From contig NZ_JANTYU010000003.1 in assembly GCF_024806835.1 (NCBI RefSeq), positions 496,001 through 560,000 on the forward strand: a stretch of DNA of 64,000 nt, written 5' to 3'. The notes beneath the pieces were generated by a model that was not told where the DNA came from, did not search any database, and saw only the letters and a list, made by a program, of their open reading frames with translations. Of the stretch, positions 55,197 through 64,000 are shown piece after piece; the first letter of the stretch is position 1; each line of letters starts with the position of its first letter. This stretch comes from Xanthomonas sp. 3793. Lineage in GTDB: Bacteria > Pseudomonadota > Gammaproteobacteria > Xanthomonadales > Xanthomonadaceae. The position numbers were made by a program, and so were the translations under genes.

Positions 55197-57353
55197 ATGG
55201 CCCCCACGTCCACCTTTTTCGGCGCAGCCTTGTTTCTTGCCGGCATTGCAGGTGCCGATGCAGCACCTGCGACACCCGGCATTGCGGCTACTCCACCCGC
55301 TGCGGCCAGCGCAGACCCGTATCTGTGGCTGGAAGATGTCACCGGCACAAGAGCGCTCGACTGGGTAAAGCAACAAGATGCACGTACCGAGAAACAACTG
55401 GCCGACACCGCCGAATTCAAGCAGCTGGAAACACGGATTCGTGAAGTCATGGACTCGGATGCGAAGATTCCCGACGTGCAGAAGATCGGTGACAGCTACT
55501 ACAACTTCTGGCAGGACAGAGAGCACAAGCGCGGCATATGGCGACGGACTTCGCCGGCCGAATATCGCAAGCCCGCACCCAAGTGGGAAACCGTGCTGGA
55601 TCTGGACGCCCTCAACCAGAGCGAGGGCAAGGATTGGGCATGGCAGCACGAGGACATCGACTGTCTGCGTCCGGCCTATCGCCGCTGCCTGATCACGCTG
55701 TCGCGCGGCGGTGCCGATGCCGACGTCACCCGCGAGTTCGACCTGGTCGACAAGCACTGGGTGCAGGACGGCTTCGTCCGGCCCGAAGCCAAGGGCGAGC
55801 TCTCCTGGATCGACCAGGACACCGTCTATGTCAGTACCGATTTCGGTGCTGGCACCACGACCGATTCGGGCTACGCGCGCGTGGTCAAACAATGGAAACG
55901 CGGCACCGCCCTGGACACCGCCACGACCGTCTACGAGGGCAGCCCGCAGGATATGCGCGTGAGGGCCTTCCATGACGACACCCCGGGCTTCGAGCGGGAC
56001 ATCGTGATTCGCGAGCTGGGCATCCGCAACAAGCGCTGGTATCTGCGCGACAGTAGCGGACACCTGGCCCAGATCGAGGTGCCGGACTCGGCGACCAAGC
56101 AGTTGCATCGCCAATGGCTGACGCTGGAGCTGCGCGAGCCGTGGAGCGTCGGCGGCAAGACCTATGCAGCCGGCACGCTGCTGGCCACCCGTTTCGACGA
56201 TTTCATGGCGGGCAAGCGCGCCTTCGAGGTGGTCTTCCAGCCCACCGACACCGCCTCGCTCAGCAGTGCCGTCTGGACCCGCTCGCACCTGGTGCTCAAC
56301 ATCCTGGATGACGTCAAAACGCGGCTGAGCGTGCTGACGCCCGGTGCGCAGAGCTGGAAGCGCAGCGCGTTCGTCGGTGCACCCAGTTTCGGCGCCGCAG
56401 AGATCAAGGCGTTGGACGACCTCGACAGCGATGCGGTGTGGCTCACCGTCGCCGACGACCTCACTCCGCCCACGCTGTCGCTGGCGCAGATCGGCAAGCA
56501 ACCGCAGCGCCTGAAAGCGTTGCCGGCGTTCTTCGATGCCAGCCGGTTCCTCATCGAGCAACACTTCGTGACCAGCAAGGACGGCACCCGCGTCCCGTAT
56601 TTCCTGGTCCGTCCGAAGGCGCTGGCATTCGATGGCAGCGCACCGACCCAACTCTATGGCTATGGCGGTTTCGAGATCCCGATGCTGCCGTACTACTCCG
56701 GCGTCATGGGACGAGCGTGGCTGGAGAAGGGCGGGGTCTTCGCGCTGTCCAACATGCGTGGCGGCGGCGAGTACGGCCCGCGCTGGCACCAGGCCGCACT
56801 CAAGCAGAACCGGCACAAGGCCTACGAGGACATGGCCGCCATCGCGCAGGACCTGATCGCACGCAAGGTCACCTCGGCCAGGCATCTGGCCGTGCGCGGC
56901 GGCAGCAACGGCGGATTGATGGCCGGCAACATGCTGACCCAGTATCCGCAGCTGTTCGGGGCGGTAGTGATCGAAGCGCCGCTGCTGGACATGCGCCGCT
57001 ATAACCACCTGCTAGCCGGCGCGTCATGGATGGACGAGTACGGCAACCCGGACACTGCGGACTGGTCGTTCATCCAGACCTTTTCCCCATATCACCTGTT
57101 CGATCCGAACAAGACCTATCCGCCCACGATCTTCCTGACCTCCACCCGCGACGATCGCGTCCACCCCGGGCACGCACGCAAGATGGCCGCCAAGATGCTG
57201 GATGCAGGCAAGGACGCGGTGTTCTACGAAAGCATGGAGGGCGGCCACGCCAACCCTGGCGACAATGCCCAGGCTGCGCACCGTGCTGCGCTGATGTACA
57301 CCTTCCTGTGGCGACACCTCGGAGGCGACACCGCGGCAACCGAGGGCAGGTAG
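55197..57353 (+). CDS. Exported prolyl oligopeptidase (S9A family)
   Basis: A 718-residue serine peptidase that cleaves short peptides after proline. N-terminal signal peptide MAPTSTFFGAALFLAGIAGADA, then DPYLWLEDVTGTRALDWVKQQDART typical of the family start, a seven-bladed propeller (about residues 60-430) and the catalytic domain: RGGSNGGLM with the nucleophile, TSTRDDRVHPGHARKM with the Asp, and ESMEGGHANPG with the His. The start is taken at 55197 to begin the signal peptide; ATG 55164 is an alternative. Role outside the cytoplasm, perhaps peptide scavenging, is inferred. Confidence 0.93.
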   Translation: MAPTSTFFGAALFLAGIAGADAAPATPGIAATPPAAASADPYLWLEDVTGTRALDWVKQQDARTEKQLADTAEFKQLETRIREVMDSDAKIPDVQKIGDSYYNFWQDREHKRGIWRRTSPAEYRKPAPKWETVLDLDALNQSEGKDWAWQHEDIDCLRPAYRRCLITLSRGGADADVTREFDLVDKHWVQDGFVRPEAKGELSWIDQDTVYVSTDFGAGTTTDSGYARVVKQWKRGTALDTATTVYEGSPQDMRVRAFHDDTPGFERDIVIRELGIRNKRWYLRDSSGHLAQIEVPDSATKQLHRQWLTLELREPWSVGGKTYAAGTLLATRFDDFMAGKRAFEVVFQPTDTASLSSAVWTRSHLVLNILDDVKTRLSVLTPGAQSWKRSAFVGAPSFGAAEIKALDDLDSDAVWLTVADDLTPPTLSLAQIGKQPQRLKALPAFFDASRFLIEQHFVTSKDGTRVPYFLVRPKALAFDGSAPTQLYGYGGFEIPMLPYYSGVMGRAWLEKGGVFALSNMRGGGEYGPRWHQAALKQNRHKAYEDMAAIAQDLIARKVTSARHLAVRGGSNGGLMAGNMLTQYPQLFGAVVIEAPLLDMRRYNHLLAGASWMDEYGNPDTADWSFIQTFSPYHLFDPNKTYPPTIFLTSTRDDRVHPGHARKMAAKMLDAGKDAVFYESMEGGHANPGDNAQAAHRAALMYTFLWRHLGGDTAATEGR

Positions 57354-57852
57354 GCCATCGGCGGCGGGGCGCATCGCTGCACCGACGCTTGTCTGCGCGG
57401 GCATCCGGGGCGGCAACGGCGCCCATCGTGCGCGGTGGGTGCGCGCGGCCAGCGTGGGTGCCGCTCACTGCGGCAGGCCGCTCCGGCGGCGCAACCTGAC
57501 CGATGGCGCCTCGCCCCCGCTGGCGGGAACGGCCGAACTTGCTGCCACGGGCACAGAACCACGACGCGCGGCAGTGGAAGATGCGCAGACCGGTCCCTGC
57601 GCCGCGCGGCACCACCACCGATGCCGGTGCCGGGGGCCACTGGCGGGGCTGGTGGGCAGCGGCCGTGACGATGCGGCCTGGCACTGCAGGCTGCCGCAAC
57701 AGGGCCGCCTGGGTAGATGCCCTCCGCACCTGACTGCGCCGACAATCGCCGCAAGAATTCAAACGATTGTTTAAAACAGCTATAACTTCTGCTATCTGGA
57801 CAGCATCGCCCACATCGCGCAGACTTCCGGCCTTTCCGCTCCGCTGGATCCC
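57354..57852. other. Intergenic region carrying the aroQ promoter
   Basis: About 500 bases. The GC-rich first 350 bases have no supported gene; the last 100 are AT-rich and contain the promoter described separately. Confidence 0.55.
57758..57786 (+). promoter_or_regulatory. Sigma-70-type promoter for aroQ-accB
   Basis: TTCAAA, a 17-base spacer, then TATAAC, in an AT-rich patch about 67 bases before aroQ. The match is four and five of six consensus bases. Confidence 0.6.
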
Positions 57853-58299
57853 ATGGCCCACCTGCTGCTGTTGCACGGCCCCAACCTCAACCTGCTCGGC
57901 ACCCGCGAGCCGGAGGTCTACGGGCGCACCACGCTGGCGCAGATCGATGCTGCCCTGGTGGACCGCGCGCAGGCAGCCGGGCACACGCTCAGCAGCCTGC
58001 AGTCCAATGCCGAGCACGTGCTGGTGGAGCGCATCCACGCCGCCCGCGAGGACGGCACCGCCTACATCCTGATCAACCCGGCGGCCTTCACCCATACCTC
58101 GGTGGCGCTGCGCGACGCGCTGCTGGGCGTGGGCCTGCCGTTCGTGGAGATCCACCTGTCCAACCCGCATGCGCGCGAGCCGTTCCGCCATCACAGCTAT
58201 CTCAGCGACAAGGCCGACGGGGTGATCTGCGGCTTCGGCGCAGACAGCTACCGGCTGGCGCTGGAAGCGGCGATCGCGCGCCTGGAGCGCGACGCATGA
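57853..58299 (+). CDS. aroQ: 3-dehydroquinate dehydratase, type II
   Basis: A 148-residue dodecameric enzyme that dehydrates 3-dehydroquinate in the shikimate pathway. [28 protein letters not shown] holds the catalytic Tyr and flexible loop; [16 protein letters not shown] and [21 protein letters not shown] hold the Asn and His. It is 97 bases upstream of accB, the common aroQ-accB-accC order in proteobacteria. Confidence 0.97.
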   Translation: MAHLLLLHGPNLNLLGTREPEVYGRTTLAQIDAALVDRAQAAGHTLSSLQSNAEHVLVERIHAAREDGTAYILINPAAFTHTSVALRDALLGVGLPFVEIHLSNPHAREPFRHHSYLSDKADGVICGFGADSYRLALEAAIARLERDA

Positions 58300-58396
58300 C
58301 AGGTGCCCTCCCCCCATCGGCCACCGCGCCGAGGGTCTGACCCCATTCCGTCGGCATCCGCCGGCACTCTCCACCGATTCACCACAAGAGGCCCTT

Positions 58397-58879
58397 ATGG
58401 ATCTCCGCAAAATCAAGAAGCTGATCGACCTGCTCGAAGAATCCAATCTCGCCGAAATCGAGATCAAGGAAGGCGAAGAAAGCGTGCGCCTGGCGCGCGT
58501 TCCCAAGGGCACCCAGGTGATGAGCGCGCCGGTGCAGCAGTACGCACCGGCCCCCGCCGCCGCGCCGCAAGCGGCCTCCATGCCGATGCAGTCGCCCACC
58601 GAGGCTTCCACCGGGGGCGCCAAGCAGGCCGCTGCGTTGCCGGAAGGCCATGTGTTGCGCGCGCCGATGGTCGGCACGTTCTACACCTCGCCCTCCCCCG
58701 ACAAGCCGGCATTCGTCGCCGTGGGCCAGGCGGTCAAGGCCGGCGACACCCTGGCGATCATCGAGGCGATGAAGATGTTCAACCCGATCGAAGCCGACGT
58801 TTCCGGCACCATCGTGGCCATCCTCGGCGAAACCGGCCAGCCGGTGGAATTCGATCAGCCGTTGTTTGTGATTGGCTGA
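58397..58879 (+). CDS. accB: Biotin carboxyl carrier protein of acetyl-CoA carboxylase
   Basis: A 160-residue carrier that holds the biotin shuttled between AccC and the carboxyltransferase in fatty-acid synthesis. The N-terminal [34 protein letters not shown], an Ala/Pro linker and the biotinyl domain with [12 protein letters not shown] (biotinylated Lys126) are all present. Its usual partner accC does not follow directly: a four-helix-bundle gene bounded by heptamer repeats is interposed. Confidence 0.98.
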   Translation: MDLRKIKKLIDLLEESNLAEIEIKEGEESVRLARVPKGTQVMSAPVQQYAPAPAAAPQAASMPMQSPTEASTGGAKQAAALPEGHVLRAPMVGTFYTSPSPDKPAFVAVGQAVKAGDTLAIIEAMKMFNPIEADVSGTIVAILGETGQPVEFDQPLFVIG

Positions 58880-58883
58880 AGCG

Positions 58884-58916
58884 CCGGGATTCGGGAGTCG
58901 TGATTCGGGATTCGCA
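58884..58916 (+). repeat. GGGATTC heptamer array, left border of the insert between accB and accC
   Basis: CGGGATTCGGGAG, then TCGTGATTCGGGATTCG, directly after the accB stop. The inverted counterpart lies at about 59300-59323. Confidence 0.75.
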
Positions 58917-59323
58917 AGAGCGACCGCATGAGCGCCTGACGGTGTGGCGCGATGCGATGTCGCTTGTCGAAGCGATCTACCGCCTGAGCCACGATTTTCC
59001 CGATTCCGAACGTTTTGGACTGACAGCACAGATGCGGCGCGCGGCGATCAGCATTCCGTCCAACATTGCCGAAGGTGCTGCACGGCGCTCCACCGCCGAA
59101 TACCTGCGTTATCTCTCGATGGCACGGGGCTCGCTGGCGGAGCTGGACACGCAACTGCAGATTGCAACACGCCTGCAGTTCGCATCGCCCGGTGCGGCAA
59201 CTGTCGATCTGCTGAATCGCACGTTTGCCAGGCTCAATGCGTTGATCCGCACGCTGGAACAAGCGCGACATTTGCGCGAACCCAGCGCCCTGTACGACTC
59301 CCCAATCCCGAATCCCGAATCCC

Positions 59324-59334
<11 letters not shown>
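58900..59334 (+). CDS. Four-helix-bundle protein (23S rRNA intervening-sequence protein family)
   Basis: About 144 residues from GTG 58900, which follows GGGAG. The core [80 protein letters not shown] is diagnostic of the S23/IVP four-helix family, whose members lie in rRNA intervening sequences or as free-standing genes of unknown function. Its last residues ([11 protein letters not shown]) are encoded by the right-hand heptamer array, and it overlaps the accC start by 11 bases. Both ends are therefore made of repeat sequence, which suggests a mobile or inserted cassette. The exact start is uncertain. Confidence 0.8.
59300..59323 (+). repeat. GAATCCC heptamer array, right border of the insert before accC
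   Basis: CCCCAATCCCGAATCCCGAATCCC ends at the base before the accC ATG. It is the inverse complement pattern of the left border. Confidence 0.75.
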
Positions 59335-60691
<1,357 letters not shown>

Positions 60692-60710
60692 TCGCACTGG
60701 TCATTGCACC

Positions 60711-60750
60711 ACGCAACAAGCCCGGGAAACCGGGCTTGTTGCGTTGTTTC
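60711..60750 (+). terminator. Probable accC terminator, 15-bp hairpin with GAAA loop
   Basis: ACGCAACAAGCCCGG, loop GAAA, CCGGGCTTGTTGCGT, followed by TGTTTCC. The stem is perfect. Confidence 0.75.
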
Positions 60751-60807
60751 CCGGTGCATCGCGACGACACCCCCGCACCGGCGCCCATGCGGCCAGCCGA
60801 CCGATGC

Positions 60808-60875
60808 GTAGGAGCGCACCCGGCCGCGACCGCGCCTTATCGGTGGAACCCCACCGCGCCCAGGTGCGCTCCTAC
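60808..60875. repeat. GTAG-type REP pair (copy 4)
   Basis: 68 nt, arms starting GTAGGAGCGCACC and ending GGTGCGCTCCTAC, in duplicated unit 1. Confidence 0.85.
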
Positions 60876-60925
60876 GCGAGCCGGGGGCCTACGGAATTAG
60901 GAGTGATCGCACTGGCCATTGCACC

Positions 60926-60959
60926 ATGCGACAAGCACGGGACACCGGGCTTGTCGCAT
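60926..60959 (+). repeat. Second copy of the accC-downstream hairpin, with compensatory changes
   Basis: ATGCGACAAGCACGG, loop GACA, CCGGGCTTGTCGCAT. Compared with the first copy two base pairs have changed on both sides (C-G to T-A, A-T to G-C) and one pair is broken (A opposite G). Confidence 0.75.
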
Positions 60960-61058
60960 GGCTTGCCGGTGCATCGCCTCGGCAGTGCGCCGCGCAGGCC
61001 AGGCACGCGGCTGGATCACAGCCGGCACCAGCAAACTATGCGGCCAGCCGCCCGATGC

Positions 61059-61126
61059 GTAGGAGCGCACCCGGGCGCGACCGCGCTTTGTCGGTAGAAC
61101 CCCGTCGCGCCCAGGTGCGCTCCTAC
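61059..61126. repeat. GTAG-type REP pair (copy 5)
   Basis: 68 nt with the same arms, in duplicated unit 2. Confidence 0.85.
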
Positions 61127-61220
61127 CGGAGCCGGGTGCTACCGGATCCGCTGCGCAGATCGTCAGTCGTGCGCGCGGATGCGCAGCACACTCGCATCAG
61201 GGCGCGATGCGCTGCATCGC

Positions 61221-61586
61221 TCAACGCCGCGGCGCAGGCACCTGCTGGCTGCCCGGCACCGGCACGATGCCGCTAGACGAGGCCGGGTCGACCACCATCA
61301 TGGTTTCGGTGGAGCCGTCCGGCCAGACCACCTGAAACATCGAGCCGGCCGACAAGGTGGAAAACGGCATCGCGCTGCTGGCGCGGTACACCGCGGCCAC
61401 CTCGCTGGCGCCATGCCGTCGCTGCTGCTCGTCGGCACCGACCGTGGTCGATCTGATCGACAGCGGCTGGTAACGGTGATCGGCGGTATCGATCATCACG
61501 ATGCCCACCGCCGCGGCCGAATACGCCACGAACAACGCCACCCAGAACCAGAACTTGGCGCCATGCGCCAACCGACGGTAATTCAT
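61221..61586 (-). CDS. Hypothetical membrane-anchored protein
   Basis: A 121-residue protein I do not recognise. One transmembrane helix near residues 11-31 (FWFWVALFVAYSAAAVGIVMI) leaves a C-terminal domain of about 85 residues, with FQVVWPDGSTETMMVVDPASSSG and a Pro/Arg tail, probably in the periplasm. It starts inside the stop of the upstream gene (ATGA overlap), so it is co-translated with that protein. Confidence 0.7.
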   Translation of the reverse strand: MNYRRLAHGAKFWFWVALFVAYSAAAVGIVMIDTADHRYQPLSIRSTTVGADEQQRRHGASEVAAVYRASSAMPFSTLSAGSMFQVVWPDGSTETMMVVDPASSSGIVPVPGSQQVPAPRR

Positions 61587-62506
61587 GACTGCGCTCCCGG
61601 ATCGGACACCAACCTATCGACCATCTCATCCACGCTGTCTGCTCCCTGCCGCGGCACCGCGGCGTCGAATACGAACGACACAAAATCCTGCGCGCCCTCG
61701 CGCGAGCAGATGCCCGCGTTGGCGCAATAACTGGTGACCAGCGTGCTGTCGGCGCTGCAGTCCAGGCCCAGGCGGCACGCCGCCACCTGCCAGGCGAGTT
61801 CGGCGAACTGATCGCCGGCCACATACCCGTCCAGACTGTCATCGCCGCTGGCGCGCGCGCCCATCGCCGGCGCCAGGGCCAGGTAAGCCTCCGGGTCGCG
61901 CGAAGCCAGCACACGGCGCACCAGCGCGCGCTTGTAAGTGGGCGTTGCCTGCAGCGGTTCGCCCAGGGCCAGCAACGCGGCCTCGGCAGCCAGGCTGCCG
62001 CCGCGCGCGGCGCTTAGCCGTTGTTGCGCGACCAGGCGCGGGCCCAGCCCATCGCTGGGGGCAAAGCCGGCGCAGCGCTGCGCCACCCGATCGCGTGCAG
62101 CGTGCATCGCCGCCACGCCCGGGGTCTGGTGCGTGGCGATCCACGCGCTGTCGGCGGCATAGCCGGCCGGGCTGGACGCATACGGCGCGCAGTAATCATA
62201 GACCCGGCTCAGGCGCCAGCCGGCCTGCGCATCGCCGGCACGTACCTGCTGCTGCAGTTGCTGCGCATAGCGATACAGATCCCGCTGTACATCCACCGCA
62301 TCGCGATAGCTCAGTTGCAGCGCGTTGCCGCGTTCGGAAGATGGGGGCCGCGCCGGTGGTGCCGCAGGCTGGTGCACGGCGCCGGTGCTGGCGGGCACGG
62401 CAGTGGCGCGCGCTGCCGGCTGCGCACGCAGGTGCCACCACGCTGCCGTCGCGAGCGCGACGGGAGCGAGCAACAGCCAGAGATGGCGGGCACGGACAAG
62501 CGGCAT
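61583..62506 (-). CDS. Hypothetical exported or membrane-anchored protein
   Basis: A 307-residue protein without a family I can name. MPLVRARHLWLLLAPVALATAAWW is a signal anchor; a Pro/Ala-rich linker leads to an alanine-rich helical domain (RDAVDVQRDLYRYAQQLQQQVRAGDAQAGWRLSRVYDYC) whose spacing resembles helical-repeat proteins. Cysteines recur late (ACRLGLDC, SYCANAGIC), suggesting disulfides in the periplasm. Start 62506 is chosen at the anchor; the frame is open further upstream. It overlaps the next gene by 4 bases. Confidence 0.7.
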   Translation of the reverse strand: MPLVRARHLWLLLAPVALATAAWWHLRAQPAARATAVPASTGAVHQPAAPPARPPSSERGNALQLSYRDAVDVQRDLYRYAQQLQQQVRAGDAQAGWRLSRVYDYCAPYASSPAGYAADSAWIATHQTPGVAAMHAARDRVAQRCAGFAPSDGLGPRLVAQQRLSAARGGSLAAEAALLALGEPLQATPTYKRALVRRVLASRDPEAYLALAPAMGARASGDDSLDGYVAGDQFAELAWQVAACRLGLDCSADSTLVTSYCANAGICSREGAQDFVSFVFDAAVPRQGADSVDEMVDRLVSDPGAQS

Positions 62507-62859
62507 CACAGCGGCAACCCAGCTGCGGAAGACGCCCGCAGCAACGGCGCGGAGTCTAGCACCCGGCCGTACACGCGGCGGCCGGCAAGCGAGCGCCGCC
62601 GCTACGCGCAGCGCGCGTGGGCGATGCCTGCAGTGCCGGCGCAGATCGGGCAATAGGCGACCGCGCGATCAGCAGACAGGCGCGGCCTTTGCCGGGAGTG
62701 GGCATGTAGCGCGCGAATGCCGCTGGCCAGTGCAGTGCCATCGATCATTGTCGATACGGCGTTCGCCCCCGCCTGGCAATCGCTGCTACGTCTTTTCAGC
62801 GCTGATGTGCGCAGCGTCCTTCGCCTGGGCGCTGCGTGTGCCTGATCGCATCGCATCGC

Positions 62860-63003
62860 GGGTGTGGGTGTGGGTGTGGGTGTGGGTGTGGGTGTGGGTG
62901 TGGGTGTGGGTGTGGGTGCGGGTGCGGGTGCGGGTGCGGGTGCGGGTGCGGGTGCGGGTGCGGGTGCGGGTGCGGGTGCGGGTGCGGGTGCGGGTGCGGG
63001 TGC
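62860..63003. repeat. 24-unit hexanucleotide tandem array (GGGTGT)9(GGGTGC)15
   Basis: Nine exact GGGTGT units followed by fifteen exact GGGTGC units, 144 bp, with no interruption and a single switch point at 62914. Likely variable in length between strains. Confidence 0.95.
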
Positions 63004-63115
63004 GGGTGAAGCGTAGCCAGTGCATGTGGGGACGTCGCACTGCCGGCAAGCTCGCGGATGTCTGCCTGGCAGAAGCAATACACGGCAGTCTGCGCATGAG
63101 CACTCTTATCGCAAT

Positions 63116-63141
63116 GCGCCTATCGCTTGTGCGATAGGCGC
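63116..63141. repeat. Perfect 11-bp stem hairpin
   Basis: GCGCCTATCGC, loop TTGT, GCGATAGGCGC, without a T-run on either strand. Confidence 0.6.
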
Positions 63142-63489
63142 CCGGTCGCATCGCACTCTGGCTCCTGTATCCGGCGTAGGCCTTGCATGTGGAGACAGCG
63201 CGATGCCGGAACGCTTGCGGAGCTCTGCCTGACAGACAGAATGGGTGTGCGTCGACGCGCGAGCGCTCCAGTGCGAGGCACCTGTTGCGTGCGTGCCTCG
63301 TGTGTCCGGCGGCTTCGCGCTCCGCGTCTGGATGCAACGCGCGTCTGTCTCGTAGACGCGTCTGGCGCATCGGCGCGCGATCCCGTCCCGGCATCTTCCA
63401 CCACGCCATGCACCCGGCAGGGCGCAATGCCTCAGCCCGCCGCCGCGAATGGTCTACGATGCACGCCTTGATGATTGCCGACTGCCACG

Positions 63490-64000
63490 ATGCCGTTTCT
63501 TGAACTGACCCTGCCCTGCTCCGATACCACCCAGCCCCGCTTCCAGAACGCGCTGGAGGACGTCGGCGCGCTGGCGGTGACCCTGCTCGATGCCGATGCC
63601 GATACCAGCAACGAGCGCGCCATTCTGGAGCCTGGCGTGGGCGAAATGCCGTTATGGAATTCGCTGGTGCTGACTGCGCTGTTCGATGGCGAGAGCGACG
63701 CGCTGGCAGTGCTTGCGGCGCTGGAAGCGTTCGACCCGGAGCTGGACTGGAGCCAGGTGGCACTGCGCATGGTCGAGGACAGCAACTGGGAACGCGCCTG
63801 GATGGATCTGTTCAAGCCGATGCAGTTCGGCGCGCGCACCTTCATCGTGCCGTGGAATCACGACCTGCCCGAAGCGGCCGACACGCCGCAGGCCGCCGTG
63901 GTGCGGCTGGATCCGGGCCTGGCGTTCGGGTCGGGGACGCACCAGACCACCGCGCTGTGCCTGCGCTGGCTGGACAGCCTGGCCGGCAGCGGCGAGCTGC
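63490..64000 (+). CDS. prmA: Ribosomal protein L11 methyltransferase (partial, C-terminus outside window)
   Basis: The first 170 residues of an S-adenosylmethionine-dependent enzyme that trimethylates lysines of ribosomal protein L11. [38 protein letters not shown] is the substrate-binding N-terminal domain; [28 protein letters not shown] is the linker; [24 protein letters not shown] opens the methyltransferase domain with the family motif DPGLAFGTGTH-like. The right edge cuts the gene before the SAM-binding loop is complete. Confidence 0.96.
   Translation, partial: MPFLELTLPCSDTTQPRFQNALEDVGALAVTLLDADADTSNERAILEPGVGEMPLWNSLVLTALFDGESDALAVLAALEAFDPELDWSQVALRMVEDSNWERAWMDLFKPMQFGARTFIVPWNHDLPEAADTPQAAVVRLDPGLAFGSGTHQTTALCLRWLDSLAGSGEL

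Larger units (their letters stand above)
60692..61220. other. Tandemly duplicated hairpin + REP unit downstream of accC
   Basis: About 530 bases without genes. Unit 1 (60689 to about 60890) begins TGATCGCACTGG at the accC stop codon; unit 2 (60904 to about 61140) begins with the same 12 bases. Each contains a GC-rich hairpin and a REP pair preceded by GCGGCCAGCCG(A/C)CCGATGC. Confidence 0.75.
62507..63489. other. Repeat-bearing intergenic region upstream of prmA
   Basis: About 980 bases. It holds the hexanucleotide array, a degenerate direct duplication (about 63011-63085 and 63174-63245) and a perfect hairpin. Frames crossing the array encode Thr-His, Thr-Arg or Val-Trp/Val-Arg dipeptide runs and are artefacts of the repeat. 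Confidence 0.65.

Noticed and set aside
62860..63003. Possible CRISPR array or repeat-protein gene at the hexanucleotide run.
   Set aside because: Units are 6 bp with no spacers, so it is not CRISPR; frames give alternating dipeptides (Thr-His, Val-Trp) on every reading, with no start signals.

Overview
The window is high-GC, gene-dense bacterial DNA that reads as a Xanthomonas chromosome segment. The support is a type IV secretion effector with a Xanthomonas VirD4-interacting (XVIPCD) tail beside a lipoprotein immunity gene, five copies of a GTAG-type REP pair, iterated GGGATTC heptamers, a TonB-dependent receptor, a GH53 galactanase and a 941-residue GlnE. I made no database comparison, so the species is not assigned.

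Layout. 0-10 kb: the 5' part of aceE (runs off the left edge), a secreted galactanase, the lipase effector/immunity pair, a three-gene RsbU-RsbW-RsbV-like partner-switching module and a HAD phosphatase. 10.7-19.2 kb: a complete minus-strand malonate-use operon (mdcA-C-D-E-G-B-H, a MatC-type carrier and a GntR regulator), with a REP pair between mdcC and mdcD. 19.4-20.9 kb: a PadR regulator with two operator-like palindromes, then a siderophore-interacting ferric reductase. 20.9-22.2 kb: an AT-richer, gene-poor stretch with one orphan exported protein. 22.3-34.2 kb: YceI lipoprotein, RutE-like nitroreductase, an ELM1-family protein, two exported proteins of unknown function, YhhQ transporter, hydrolase plus cyclophilin-like lipoprotein, glnE, cupin plus SMP-30 lactonase. 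34.4-39.6 kb: two tandem paralogous AsmA-like membrane-anchored proteins.

39.6-49.5 kb: a candidate small RNA (about 40205-40334), aroG with an aromatic-rich leader peptide and attenuator, a HipA/YjjJ-like kinase, a large TonB-dependent receptor, and groEL-groES with a degenerate CIRCE. 49.8-60.7 kb: a secreted endonuclease I with extra N-terminal domains, cutA, a dsbD with duplicated alpha domains, a prolyl oligopeptidase, then aroQ-accB-[four-helix-bundle gene]-accC. 60.7-64 kb: a duplicated hairpin+REP unit, a two-gene membrane pair, a 24-unit hexanucleotide array, and the start of prmA at the right edge.

The least routine material is small or non-coding: the aroG attenuator, the sRNA candidate with an anti-Shine-Dalgarno loop, the heptamer-bounded insertion splitting accB from accC (with an apparently empty counterpart between groES and groEL), and the accC-downstream duplication whose stem shows compensatory changes.
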